From: CAYFLR01 sp964343805
GTDB lineage: Bacteria; Bdellovibrionota_B; Oligoflexia; CAYFLR01
Direction: 5' to 3'
Length of the DNA stretch: 64,000 bases
NCBI GenBank assembly: GCA_964343805.1
Contig: CAYFLR010000031.1
Coordinates: 1 to 64,000 of the forward strand
The position numbers and the translations under genes are program-made. This document shows, piece by piece, positions 1 through 8,907 of this stretch; the first letter of the stretch is position 1, and each line of letters opens with the position of its first letter. The notes beneath the pieces were generated by a model. That model was not told where the DNA came from and ran no database searches. It saw nothing but the letters and a program-made list of their open reading frames with translations.

Positions 1-60
1 AATGTGTTACCTAAATGCAAAGTATTTTTTGTTACCTAATTACCAGGTTTTTACCGGTCT

Positions 61-108
61 GACTGCCGACATACCGACTGCCGACCCCTGACATGCCGAC
101 CTACTGAC
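61..108. repeat. short TGCCGAC-type degenerate repeat
   Basis: Seen directly: the heptamer tgccgac occurs three times, with related ctgac and ataccgac pieces between, in under 50 bases. It sits at the 3' end of the ybjQ-like gene and slightly overlaps its stop codon. Function unknown; it could be a small local expansion. Confidence 0.5.
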
Positions 109-436
109 TATCTGAATTAAACTCTTCAATAACAACCGCAGTGCCATAAACCAAAATTTCAGAGGCTCCATGGGTCACATTGCTAGTAGCAAAACGGATA
201 TTGATAATTCCATTGGCCCCTAACTTTTCGGCTTCCTCAATCATTCTTTTCTTGGCTTCATTACGGGATTCATTCAGCAAGGTAGAGTAGCCTTTGAGTT
301 CTCCACCAATTAAAGTCTTTAAACCGGCCAGTATATCGATCCCTACATGTTTAGCCCTGATGGTATTACCGCTCACCAGGCCGAGGGTTTTCTTTATGGA
401 AAGGTCGGGAAGGTATTCACTGTTTGCCAAAAACAT
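101..436 (-). CDS. ybjQ: YbjQ/UPF0145 family protein
   Basis: Small cytoplasmic protein of 111 residues that matches the YbjQ/UPF0145 (DUF74) family in length and pattern. The central GLKTLIGGELKGY segment, the AEKLGANGIINIRF stretch and the C-terminal ILVYGTAVV strand are typical. Members form pentameric barrels; a heavy-metal-binding role has been proposed but is not established. It lies 13 bases downstream of proS on the same strand and probably shares its transcript. There is no signal peptide. The family assignment is firm; the function is unknown. Confidence 0.85.
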   Translation of the reverse strand: MFLANSEYLPDLSIKKTLGLVSGNTIRAKHVGIDILAGLKTLIGGELKGYSTLLNESRNEAKKRMIEEAEKLGANGIINIRFATSNVTHGASEILVYGTAVVIEEFNSDSQ

Positions 437-449
437 TGGAAATCCTTTT

Positions 450-1967
450 TTAATAAGATTTGGCCATCACCACTCGTTGTTTGCTGGGCTCTCCAGAAAT
501 AATACATTTTCCTTCTTCTTTATCGCCTTCAAAAGGAATGCATCTGATGGTGACATTGAGATCGGCTTTTAATTTCGCTTCCACTTCAGCTGTGCCATTC
601 CAATGACAAAGGGCAAAACCACCATGAACTTCGGGTTTCTTTTTACTTTTAGGAGTGAAGAATTTATAGAGTTCCTCTTGGCTATCAATTTTAACAGTGT
701 TTTCTTTTTGGTAGGCCACAGCTCGTTCATAGAGATTATTCTGCATCTCTTCTAAAATAGCCGGAACTTGCTTGATAAATTCATCGCGAGGCATTCCTTT
801 TTTATCTCTGGGCTCTTTATCTCTTCTGCCCACAAAAACACTGTTCTCTTTAATGTCGCGAGGCCCCACTTCCACTCGGATGGGAATTCCTTTTTTGATC
901 CAACCCCAGGATTTCTCTCCGGCATTATGAGGCCCATCATCCAATTCCACCGTAATGGTTTGATTGTCATAGACCACTTGATCCAGTTCTTTTTTAAGGG
1001 ATTGGCAAAATTCTAATACTTCGCTGCGATCTTTGTCTTTTCTAATAATAGGAATGATGGCGATGTGGGCAGGAGCCACTCGAGGAGGAACAATGAGTCC
1101 ATTATCGTCACTGTGGGTCATAATAAGCGCTCCAATAAGGCGGGTGGAGACACCCCAAGAAGAGGTCCAAGCAAACTCTTCGGTTCCTTCTTGATTCAAA
1201 AATTTAATTTGAGAGGCTTTTGCAAAATTTTGACCTAAAAAGTGAGAGGTTCCGGCTTGTAGGGCTTTGCGATCCTGCATCATAGCTTCAATACAATAGG
1301 TATTCACCGCACCAGGGAACCTTTCTGAATCTGTTTTTTCGCCGGTGATCACAGGCATGGCCAGATAGTTTCTGGCGAAATCAGCATAGACATCGAGCAT
1401 CTGTTTGGTTTCTTCCATCGCCTCTTCAGAGGTGGCATGGGCGGTATGTCCCTCTTGCCATAAAAATTCAGAGGTTCGGAGGAACATTCTGGTTCTCATC
1501 TCCCAACGAACCACATTGGCCCATTGATTTATGAGAATGGGGAGGTCGCGGTAACTGCGAGTCCATTTGGCGAACATAGCACCAATAATGGTTTCTGAAG
1601 TGGGTCTTACAATGAGTGGCTCTTCTAACTTCCCAGCAGGGATAAGATTGCCCTCACCATCTTCTTCTAAGCGGTGGTGGGTTACTACGGCACACTCTTT
1701 AGCAAAACCGTCCACATGTTCGGCCTCTTTTTCTAAAAAGCTTTTCGGTATAAAGAGGGGGAAATAGGCATTTTTATGACCGGTGGCTTTGAACTTTCGA
1801 TCCAGAATCTTTTGACTGTTTTCCCATAGGCTGTAGCCCCAAGGTTTTATCACCATGCAGCCTCGCACTGGGGAGTTCTCTGCTAAATCAGCATTTTTAA
1901 CAACTTGTTGATACCACTCAGGATAATTCTCTTCTCGGGTGGGGGTTATTGCAGTTTTGTTAGCCAT
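450..1967 (-). CDS. proS: prolyl-tRNA synthetase (archaeal/eukaryotic-type, short form)
   Basis: Charges tRNA-Pro with proline in the cytoplasm. The 505-residue length fits the archaeal/eukaryotic-like ProS class and not the roughly 570-residue bacterial class, which carries an editing insertion. Class II motifs are visible: the RPTSE motif 2 region, the WEMRTR...EFLWQEGHTAH segment, and GARPxx-like glycine-rich sequence late in the catalytic core (SSWGVSTRLIGALIMTHSDD). The anticodon-binding domain follows (VAPAHIAIIPI), then a C-terminal domain with two cysteines (CIPF, GKCIISG) and a terminal tyrosine, as in this subclass. The start is preceded by a gagg ribosome-binding site. The ybjQ-like gene follows on the same strand. 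Confidence 0.95.
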   Translation of the reverse strand: MANKTAITPTREENYPEWYQQVVKNADLAENSPVRGCMVIKPWGYSLWENSQKILDRKFKATGHKNAYFPLFIPKSFLEKEAEHVDGFAKECAVVTHHRLEEDGEGNLIPAGKLEEPLIVRPTSETIIGAMFAKWTRSYRDLPILINQWANVVRWEMRTRMFLRTSEFLWQEGHTAHATSEEAMEETKQMLDVYADFARNYLAMPVITGEKTDSERFPGAVNTYCIEAMMQDRKALQAGTSHFLGQNFAKASQIKFLNQEGTEEFAWTSSWGVSTRLIGALIMTHSDDNGLIVPPRVAPAHIAIIPIIRKDKDRSEVLEFCQSLKKELDQVVYDNQTITVELDDGPHNAGEKSWGWIKKGIPIRVEVGPRDIKENSVFVGRRDKEPRDKKGMPRDEFIKQVPAILEEMQNNLYERAVAYQKENTVKIDSQEELYKFFTPKSKKKPEVHGGFALCHWNGTAEVEAKLKADLNVTIRCIPFEGDKEEGKCIISGEPSKQRVVMAKSY

Positions 1968-2141
1968 ATTGTCCTCTCATAATATCTAGATTCAAACTTG
2001 TGGACGACTACCCTAGCATTTAAACACAGTTTTTTCATGGGAAATCGTAACAAAATTTTGCTAGCCAAAAGCCCATATGGACAAAGTGACTTTTTGGAGG
2101 TATTCTTCGGGAATTCAAAAAGTTGTGAGGATGTGGGTTCT

Positions 2142-3632
2142 ATGCAATTATCACTTTCTAAGTTTAAATGGCTGTTCAACCTGGGCTATCTTTTTCTACT
2201 TTTTACTGTGCTCTTTTACTTTGTCTTTAAAGTGGCCTATATTGCCCTCAGCCTCAAAATGCATGTGTCTCCTGATGAGATGTTTCATTTACGATTTATT
2301 AAAGCCTTTGCTGAAATTTCTGGCCTGCAAATTCCCCTTGATCCTTCCTATGTTACTACTGGTCCTATTCAATACTTTCCCTATCTCTATCATTTAATTA
2401 TTGGAAAGATCTTTGCATTTCTTCCTCTGCCGCTGGGAGATGTGGTCTATGTCCGTTTACTGAATATTCCCCTCGCTTTAGGAAATCTTCTCTTTTTCTA
2501 TCTGATCACGGTACAAGTTTTACCCAATCGCTTGATGAGAGCTTTTGCTCTGGTGGTGCATACAAATATCATCATGTTTACCTTCTTATCTGCCTCTGCC
2601 AATTACGATAATCTAGCCAATTTGTTTGCCACCTTTGCCATTTATCAGTTTGTCATGTGGTTCCAACAGAGAAAGCTCAAGCAGGTGCTTTTTATGGTAA
2701 GTGGGCTGTTGGCCGGAATGCTGGTGAAGTATTCCATGATTCCTCTCCTGGGCTTACTGGTGTTAGCTGTCATATTTGAATATGTTCGAACTCATTGGAT
2801 CCGTTTCAAGCTAAGAAAACTTCCTCCTTTATTTCTGAAAAGAGACCGCACTTTCATGACCTTATTTTCCTTTCTGCTTTTCACGGGATTAGTCGCTGCC
2901 AATTTGTCTTTATACGGAGGGAACCTTTTAAAGCAGGGAAGATTATTACCTTCATGTGCGAAGACCTACTCTCCATCTTTATGTAAAAAACATAATTGGC
3001 CTTACAAAAATAGCGTCAGAGATAAAAAGATTTTTAAAACCCCCAAGCCCATGGTGGATTTTGATAAGTATTTTGTTGAATGGTATAGCCTGATGGTCAA
3101 AAGAACCTTTGGTATCCTAGGGCATAAGATTTATCATCCCACCACCCAAGTGTACACCTTTGGCAAGCTGGTCATTACTCTTTTGTTTTTGAGCATATTT
3201 TTGTTTTACACTCCGAAAGATCGTTTGATGAATACCTTGACGGTGGTTATGTTAGCCTACCTTGCTGTTTTATGTCTGGCGGTGAATTACAAGGCCTATA
3301 GAATTACCGGGGTGGTTCATTTGGCAGTGCATGGCCGCTATACTTTTCCCATACTCTCCATAGCTATCGCTGCATTTTGTCACTATGTATTTAAACCCTT
3401 TCCAGGAAAATGGCAGATCGTTTTGGTGCTGTTATTCTCTTATTATTTTGTGGCTATGGAGTTTCCTGCTTTTCTGCAAAACCGCGCCTCCAAAAAAATG
3501 CTCACCGATGCCGTTAAAATTATGAAAAAGAAACTACCTAAAAACCGCAATATGGCCCTGATCCCCAAAGAGGTGATCAAATTCAAAGGGGGGCCCACCT
3601 TGTTTTTACCCACTCATAGGCAGTTAAATTAA
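2142..3632 (+). CDS. multi-pass membrane protein, DUF2142/GT-C glycosyltransferase-like
   Basis: About 496 residues with roughly ten or more hydrophobic segments. After the first membrane segment comes an acidic loop motif (HVSPDEMFHLRF) typical of DUF2142 and other GT-C-like membrane glycosyltransferases, where a conserved Asp-Glu follows the first helix. A late HGRYTFPI motif also resembles the DUF2142 'GRY.FP' signature. The reading frame stays open 48 codons further upstream, but the start at 2142 removes a non-membrane leader and leaves a short polar segment before helix 1. A gtgagg sequence lies about 11 bases upstream. It is transcribed away from proS. A role in transferring sugars from a lipid carrier is an inference. 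Confidence 0.6.
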   Translation: MQLSLSKFKWLFNLGYLFLLFTVLFYFVFKVAYIALSLKMHVSPDEMFHLRFIKAFAEISGLQIPLDPSYVTTGPIQYFPYLYHLIIGKIFAFLPLPLGDVVYVRLLNIPLALGNLLFFYLITVQVLPNRLMRAFALVVHTNIIMFTFLSASANYDNLANLFATFAIYQFVMWFQQRKLKQVLFMVSGLLAGMLVKYSMIPLLGLLVLAVIFEYVRTHWIRFKLRKLPPLFLKRDRTFMTLFSFLLFTGLVAANLSLYGGNLLKQGRLLPSCAKTYSPSLCKKHNWPYKNSVRDKKIFKTPKPMVDFDKYFVEWYSLMVKRTFGILGHKIYHPTTQVYTFGKLVITLLFLSIFLFYTPKDRLMNTLTVVMLAYLAVLCLAVNYKAYRITGVVHLAVHGRYTFPILSIAIAAFCHYVFKPFPGKWQIVLVLLFSYYFVAMEFPAFLQNRASKKMLTDAVKIMKKKLPKNRNMALIPKEVIKFKGGPTLFLPTHRQLN

Positions 3633-3637
3633 GTTTA

Positions 3638-5104
3638 TTATTGGGGGCGACTCTCTTTTAGTTTTTTGCACGGAAGTGTAGGTTTTCCCTGTTTATTCTG
3701 AACAGTTATTTCGGGTAATAAAGGCAACAACTTTACCAGCGATTGAAAGACTTTGTCCTGGCTTAAGTGCCGATTTTTATGCCCTTCGGCATCCATATAC
3801 TCTCTTAAAGAAGAGCTGGGATGCATGGCCTCTTCTATAAATGCTGCCATCCTTTTTATTTTGGTGGATTGCCGCATTAAGACTTTTCCCACCACCTCAC
3901 TGACCTGGTGCAGTTTGGCCAATTCCGTATGACTTTTTTCCGACTTCACTTTAGAGGGAGCCATTTCTTGCTTTAGTGGAATGGCTGAAATATAGGGCTT
4001 ACCTAAATACTCCATTAAATATTTGGTCCCTTTACCGGAAATAATTGCGGGTAAATTTCCCAAGCGAAAGAATTGAAAGAAAATGGATTGAGGAACATTT
4101 CCCACATAGACCAGATGCACCGTGCCTTTGGTGTCACGCCTGAAACTTTGGTTTAAATGGGAACTTTGTAAATCGACCCATTTAAACCGGCCACTGTAAT
4201 CATGCGATAACAGACTTTTGATCTCTTTAATTTGGGGTTCAGAAAGAGAAGAAAGAATCGGAATGGTCAGACCTCGCTCGAATTGGGAGGGATTTTTTTC
4301 GATCAGTTTTTTGATGGCTTCGATGGTGATTTCAACTCCCTTAACCCCAAACTTAGAGCGGTCGACTCCATACCAGGGCATACTGGGAGTGTGTTCGAGT
4401 CTTTGAAAAAGTGATATAAGGTTGTCCCCAATGCGCTCAAACTGAGTTTTAGACAATCTCTCTTTGATAAAGAATGGCCAGGAAGTAACTTCTGAAATCT
4501 CTAAGTGAGGTCCCAAATGGTTGATTCCAGCTAAATCAATTTTCAATCCCTCTTTGGTATAAACCCCATCTCCCCCTAACTCTGGTCCACCCCAACCAGG
4601 AGGATTCATCACCACAAACAACTTCGCTTCTAAATCAATAAACCGGGTGTCATCTGTTCCGCCCGTTATTGCTAATGTCTGGCGAGTCACTTTCCCCGCA
4701 TTGACCTGCTTGGTAAAATGGTCAAATGATTGTAAAGAAATATTCAGATCCTGTATTTCTTTCACCCGATAATGATCAATGCTGGGATTAAATTCAGGAA
4801 AAAGGGTTTGAATTTTGGTCAATTGATCCGAGCGCGTGGCTTGGTAGATGATTTCAAACTTTCCCCCGAATCCTAACTTTCTAAGTTGCCTCATCACCAG
4901 TAAGTTATTGGATTGGTGACCCATCCCTGGGGCTTCATCAAAATAGACGCGTATGACCCTCTGGTTGGTCAATTGAGACTGAACCGCGGAGACACTCGCG
5001 GTATTTTGCGAGTTGGCTATTCCCACCTGAGGCCAAAGGGTGGTGAGTAGCAGTGTGAGGGTGATAATTCGAATAAAAAGTATCAATTTCTTTAAAGGTT
5101 TCAT
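3638..5104 (-). CDS. secreted protein of unknown function
   Basis: 488 residues beginning with a Sec signal peptide (MKPLKKLILFIRIITLTLLL, cleavage near residue 30). I do not recognise the family with confidence. A GMGHQSN motif early in the mature protein, followed by alternating strands and helices, and a late GKGTKYLMEYLGKP segment faintly recall the donor-binding half of GT-B glycosyltransferases, but this is weak. The C-terminus is lysine- and proline-rich. It is the last gene of a four-gene minus-strand run that starts with the YihY-like gene, 46 bases after the preceding gene. Confidence 0.6.
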   Translation of the reverse strand: MKPLKKLILFIRIITLTLLLTTLWPQVGIANSQNTASVSAVQSQLTNQRVIRVYFDEAPGMGHQSNNLLVMRQLRKLGFGGKFEIIYQATRSDQLTKIQTLFPEFNPSIDHYRVKEIQDLNISLQSFDHFTKQVNAGKVTRQTLAITGGTDDTRFIDLEAKLFVVMNPPGWGGPELGGDGVYTKEGLKIDLAGINHLGPHLEISEVTSWPFFIKERLSKTQFERIGDNLISLFQRLEHTPSMPWYGVDRSKFGVKGVEITIEAIKKLIEKNPSQFERGLTIPILSSLSEPQIKEIKSLLSHDYSGRFKWVDLQSSHLNQSFRRDTKGTVHLVYVGNVPQSIFFQFFRLGNLPAIISGKGTKYLMEYLGKPYISAIPLKQEMAPSKVKSEKSHTELAKLHQVSEVVGKVLMRQSTKIKRMAAFIEEAMHPSSSLREYMDAEGHKNRHLSQDKVFQSLVKLLPLLPEITVQNKQGKPTLPCKKLKESRPQ

Positions 5105-5150
5105 GAGCTTCTTATCGGAATATAAAATAACAACTTAAGATTTTTTCCCT

Positions 5151-6209
5151 TCAATTAACATGATTATCTTTGCCAGAACGCCGTAAAACCCTACAAGGAT
5201 GGCTCAGAAAAGCAGAAACTTTCGTTCGCACACTTTCCATAAATGCTTTGGTGTCCATACATTTCCAAGAGTAAACCCCCATGGCTCCCGCTCCGATAAT
5301 GCCATAAAGTACGGTGCCTAAAGGAACACCGGCTAAGTCCATCACTTGAACCGCTGTGATTAAAACTGAAAGAGTAAGAGCTGAGCCATTGGAAATGAGC
5401 CTATACTTCTTTATGGATTCAGGATTTTTAGTGATGGCTTTTTTGGTGAGGTCGGCATTGATTACGTTCCAAAAGGTTTCTGAATAGAGGGAGAGTCCTA
5501 CTCCTTTCACCATATTGAGCATCACCTCGGTGGAGATTAAATCGGGCTTAATACCTAAAGAAACCATTCCGCCATGGATCGCTCCCATGTAAATGAGCAG
5601 TACCATCGACTCTTTGGCATAGGTTCTTATCATGCTAGTGGTTTCGGCAGTTAATTTAAACCAACCTTGGCTTCTGAGCCAGGTGAGATATTTCTGGTTG
5701 TAAAGTTGAAGAAAGCCAGACATGGCTCCAGATAAAATGCCGATGGGAGCAGCAATGAGGGGAGCAATATCTTTAGTGATGACTAGTGTAAGAGTCACCA
5801 CTCCCCCGATCATAATTCCTCGTACCACGGTAAAGACGTAGTTGGATTTTGACTTGTCGCTCAAAGTTTCCGGGGTGTGAATAGTCTCCTTAAAAAGTTT
5901 GCTATTCTTGGGGGCGAGCTCTTTAGCTAACAGATCGACACTCTTTCCGCTTCCCTTAAAATTAGATGAAGATAAAGAAAGAATATGAACTGGGGCCCGA
6001 GGATATTTTTTCCTAAAGGTCTCAATTTCTCGTTCGGTGAGAGTGATGGCTTCTTTTAATTCCCCTTCATTTTGGGCGGTGTAGCTGTGGGTATGGGTGG
6101 ATTTACGATCTTTGCTGTCGGCGGTTATAAACTGCAGATGATCGAGGGCCTTTAGGGAGGGAGTTACTAGCAGAAAGCAAATGCCGAGGAGTAAAATCAG
6201 TTTTTTCAA
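5151..6209 (-). CDS. membrane protein with signal peptide, unknown function
   Basis: 352 residues: an N-terminal signal peptide, a polar region of about 110 residues, then six or more hydrophobic segments (for example GIMIGGVVTLTLVI, LLIYMGAIHGG, ALTLSVLITAVQVMDLAG, VLYGIIGAGAMGVYSW). The C-terminus is basic. It overlaps the end of the upstream gene by 4 bases, so the two are probably translationally coupled. No family recognised. The combination of an exported polar domain and a polytopic membrane domain suggests an inner-membrane protein facing the periplasm. Confidence 0.6.
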   Translation of the reverse strand: MKKLILLLGICFLLVTPSLKALDHLQFITADSKDRKSTHTHSYTAQNEGELKEAITLTEREIETFRKKYPRAPVHILSLSSSNFKGSGKSVDLLAKELAPKNSKLFKETIHTPETLSDKSKSNYVFTVVRGIMIGGVVTLTLVITKDIAPLIAAPIGILSGAMSGFLQLYNQKYLTWLRSQGWFKLTAETTSMIRTYAKESMVLLIYMGAIHGGMVSLGIKPDLISTEVMLNMVKGVGLSLYSETFWNVINADLTKKAITKNPESIKKYRLISNGSALTLSVLITAVQVMDLAGVPLGTVLYGIIGAGAMGVYSWKCMDTKAFMESVRTKVSAFLSHPCRVLRRSGKDNHVN

Positions 6210-7225
6210 AAAAGCTCCTTTCGTGCTCCCACTGTGAGAGTAATGTCCGGCTCTAAGGCGGATTGGGTTCTGATAAAATCTTCATTAAATTCGAAAAAGA
6301 GATGGAAGAGATCCATATGATAGTTTAAAGATCCGTGCAGCATAAACGGGGGAAGGGCAGATCGATCATGATCTGGGTAAGTGACTCTTAAGCTAGAGTA
6401 ACGCATGCCGATATTATAGGTGAAATTTTGAGCGAGACCGGGATCGTGAAAAAAGCAGGTGTAAAGATCGTATACTAGGCTTCTCACTTTAATATTGGGG
6501 GCATTGAAATCCTCTTTATGGAGTGCCTGATAGGATAAACTTCCTGCTGTCAGCAACTTCATATGGGGTTCTATCAGATAGGCTGAAGAAAGAGAAATGC
6601 CAATTCCTAGGGTGTTAAAAGGTTGAGAAGTGAGAGGAAAACGGAATGTGGTTTTAACAAAAAGAGGTGTCCAGTCTGAGTGCAAGGAGGGCAGTTGCAT
6701 TTTTAAATGGAGATCCTTAGTTGCTAAATAGAGCTCTCCGGGCTCTCCAATGATTTTTGTTTGATGACTGCCAATGGTGCCTTGGTAAGGTAGACCAGCA
6801 GGGGGAATCTCTTTGGGGGAGTCAATAGCCTCATGAAAAACTAATAAAAATTCAGATAACAAAGTTTGTTGATAGTCGAAGTAGAGGCGAAAAGTAGATT
6901 CGACCTCGAAGGGATAGGGTAAGTGATCCCAGCCTTTGGAGAAGGTCAGTTTATGCATATTGATATTTAAAAAAAGCGCCGCCTCATCATCAGCCTCTGC
7001 ATGGAAATTGGGATTGTATTCAGCTATACCAGAAAAGCTGTATTCCATCTGGAGAGGAAGTAATATGTCAGTGTCAAAATTGGATAAAGGTTGCACGTAG
7101 AGTCTCCCCGCCACCGGATTGGGGTTAAAAGTGGAGGGCCATCTGATGGGTTCTTCTGCCAGTGCTGTTATGGCAATAAATGTAAACAGAAATAGGGTGA
7201 ATTTGATAAACCTTTTACTAACCAT
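6206..7225 (-). CDS. exported outer-membrane-type protein, unknown function
   Basis: 339 residues with a clear signal peptide ending near ALAEEP. The mature part is rich in aromatic residues and alternating polar/hydrophobic strands (for example LSYQALHKEDF, YNIGMRYSSLRVTY, LHGSLNYHMDLFHLFFEFNEDF), as expected for an outer-membrane beta-barrel, and ends TVGARKELF with a hydrophobic C-terminal residue. That last feature favours recognition by the barrel assembly machinery. It is sandwiched without gaps (1-base and 4-base overlaps) between the YihY-like gene and a membrane protein gene, indicating one operon. Specific role unknown. Confidence 0.6.
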   Translation of the reverse strand: MVSKRFIKFTLFLFTFIAITALAEEPIRWPSTFNPNPVAGRLYVQPLSNFDTDILLPLQMEYSFSGIAEYNPNFHAEADDEAALFLNINMHKLTFSKGWDHLPYPFEVESTFRLYFDYQQTLLSEFLLVFHEAIDSPKEIPPAGLPYQGTIGSHQTKIIGEPGELYLATKDLHLKMQLPSLHSDWTPLFVKTTFRFPLTSQPFNTLGIGISLSSAYLIEPHMKLLTAGSLSYQALHKEDFNAPNIKVRSLVYDLYTCFFHDPGLAQNFTYNIGMRYSSLRVTYPDHDRSALPPFMLHGSLNYHMDLFHLFFEFNEDFIRTQSALEPDITLTVGARKELF

Positions 7226-8535
7226 TATGTTGGATCTTTTAAAAGTCGGGCCGATTGAAAGCCTCCATCCATTAAGGAAGAAAAAGTTTCTTCGCCGAAG
7301 TTATGATACTGATATTGCTTTAATTGAACAATGAAGTCGGACATGACGCCCTCTTCCACATAAGCTTTCAGGATCTCTTTATCCTCCACTTTAAAAAAGA
7401 AGACATCGTTGAAAAAATCATTCAGCAAAATGGCATCGGGTGGGGTTGCTGGTATATAGCCTTTAGAAAGATCTGGATTGTTAATCTTTTTAATCCAATT
7501 TCTCTCTACTAAGAGCTGAATGGCGTTTTGAAGAATATCATAGGGAAGGTGAATCTCTTTGACCATATCCTCGATATTGAGAGCGTGATCTTTGTTGCCA
7601 TTGGTAAAATTTTGACACACTAAGAACATGCAGGACACCGGAAGATAGGTGATCCACCCTAGGGGTAAATTTCCGGCTCGATGAGCAATACGTAGCTCCT
7701 TGTAATTATCCACCATAAAACAGATGACTGCTCCCAAAAGTACAATGGCCCAAATCAGATAGATCCACAAAAAGAAGATGGGAATAGCCGCGAGAGAGCC
7801 ATATAACATGCTATTCATAATGGAGTGAGACACATAGCTGGTGTAGCCTATTTTGATAAGCTCAAAAAGCAGTGATCCAATAAAGCCTCCCAAAAATGCA
7901 GCTTTCCAGTTGACCGTGGCATTGGGGATAAACTTATAGATGAGGGTAAACAGGGCAAAGACCAGGAGAATAGGAAGAATATAGATACTAAAGACCTGAA
8001 TAAACTCTTGACCGAAGGTGAGCATTTCTTTAGTCAGAGCATGAGATTTAACTTTCATGCCAAAGGCAAAGCTGAGCATCAGTAGAAACGAACCTAAGGT
8101 GGTGACCGTCCAAAAAATTAAAAACCTTTTGATGGGAGATCGGCTTTTGGGAACATTCCATATCTCATTTAAACCTTTCTCAATGTTAGTAAGTAGACCG
8201 AGGAGGGTGAAGACTAAAATGGTGATACCTAGAAGGCCAATTTTGCCCACATCAATTTGATCAATAAAGGAGCTGATGATGTTCACCACTTTGGGCTGAG
8301 ATCCGGCACTCAAAGTAGCTAAGAGATAACTTTTGATGTTGGCTTGCAAGGTGTCACCCTTAGCAAAGACATTGAAAGTGGCCAATAAGCTAAATACGAT
8401 CAATATCAAAGGGAGCAAAGATAGGATGGTATAGTAAGAAAGAGCTGCCGCATTAAAAAAAATGGTGCTTTTCACAAAGTGAGAGCGAATGATTTGAAGG
8501 AGTTCTTTGAGATTCGTCATATTCAGAGTCATCAT
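7225..8535 (-). CDS. YihY/UPF0761 family inner-membrane protein
   Basis: 436 residues. The first 290 or so match the YihY/virulence factor BrkB family, formerly mis-called RNase BN: FFNAAALSYYTILSLLPLI, the GLLTNIEKGLNEIWNV loop, and the WKAAFLGGFIGSLLFELIKIG and YGSLAAIPIFFLWIYL helices. About six membrane segments are visible. The last 140 residues are a soluble extension, with a stretch like a winged-helix (DMVKEIHLPYDILQNAIQLL...NWIKKI), which is common in longer members. It is the first gene of a minus-strand operon. The start at 8535 is chosen for lack of a better site; a start at 8520 is possible. The transport or envelope role is not known. Confidence 0.85.
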   Translation of the reverse strand: MMTLNMTNLKELLQIIRSHFVKSTIFFNAAALSYYTILSLLPLILIVFSLLATFNVFAKGDTLQANIKSYLLATLSAGSQPKVVNIISSFIDQIDVGKIGLLGITILVFTLLGLLTNIEKGLNEIWNVPKSRSPIKRFLIFWTVTTLGSFLLMLSFAFGMKVKSHALTKEMLTFGQEFIQVFSIYILPILLVFALFTLIYKFIPNATVNWKAAFLGGFIGSLLFELIKIGYTSYVSHSIMNSMLYGSLAAIPIFFLWIYLIWAIVLLGAVICFMVDNYKELRIAHRAGNLPLGWITYLPVSCMFLVCQNFTNGNKDHALNIEDMVKEIHLPYDILQNAIQLLVERNWIKKINNPDLSKGYIPATPPDAILLNDFFNDVFFFKVEDKEILKAYVEEGVMSDFIVQLKQYQYHNFGEETFSSLMDGGFQSARLLKDPT

Positions 8536-8694
8536 AATGTACTCGAGATTTTTGAAGGTGGTAAATAAAAAAAGCCGTATTTTATATTATATAGTTCTTC
8601 TAATAAGGCCGTCAATTTGTGGAGCTAAAACTCCGCATATCATTGATTTAAAGTCAAATTTAAGGTATAAAGATGGTCCATTATCATTAATATA

Positions 8695-8825
8695 GTTGGC
8701 GTCCGGATACGCACATCAGCTGTGTTGACCACAAAAAATGATCCGGGTCCGTACTTTAAGGGTACTGTCCCCGCTCTCATTTTTTGTGTCGCCTTACTGA
8801 AGCACGCATTCGTTAGCCAACTCTG
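8695..8825. repeat. large imperfect palindrome, member of a dispersed repeat family
   Basis: Occupies much of the gap between the YihY-like gene and ygfK. It begins gttggc and ends gccaac, and the two halves match each other as reverse complements with scattered mismatches: acaaaaaatga on the left and tcattttttgt on the right, with gggtccgtac and gtactgtcccc near the centre. It could form one long hairpin. Its outer sequence (agttggcgtcc) recurs near 26690, and its centre (ccgtact...gtactgtc) recurs in the tandem array at 51.9-52.4 kb. It has no coding capacity. A MITE- or REP-like element is the likely reading. Confidence 0.65.
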
Positions 8826-8907
8826 GTTACTCTTTTGAAGATGGATACAAAAGGTAAATTTAAAAGTAATTTTTTAGGATTGTTTGATCAAAGCTGGGGG
8901 AAAGTGA

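Noticed and set aside
1998..2141. Longer N-terminus for the DUF2142-like protein
   Set aside because: The extra 48 codons show no signal or membrane features and no better ribosome-binding site, and lie in the divergent promoter region of proS.
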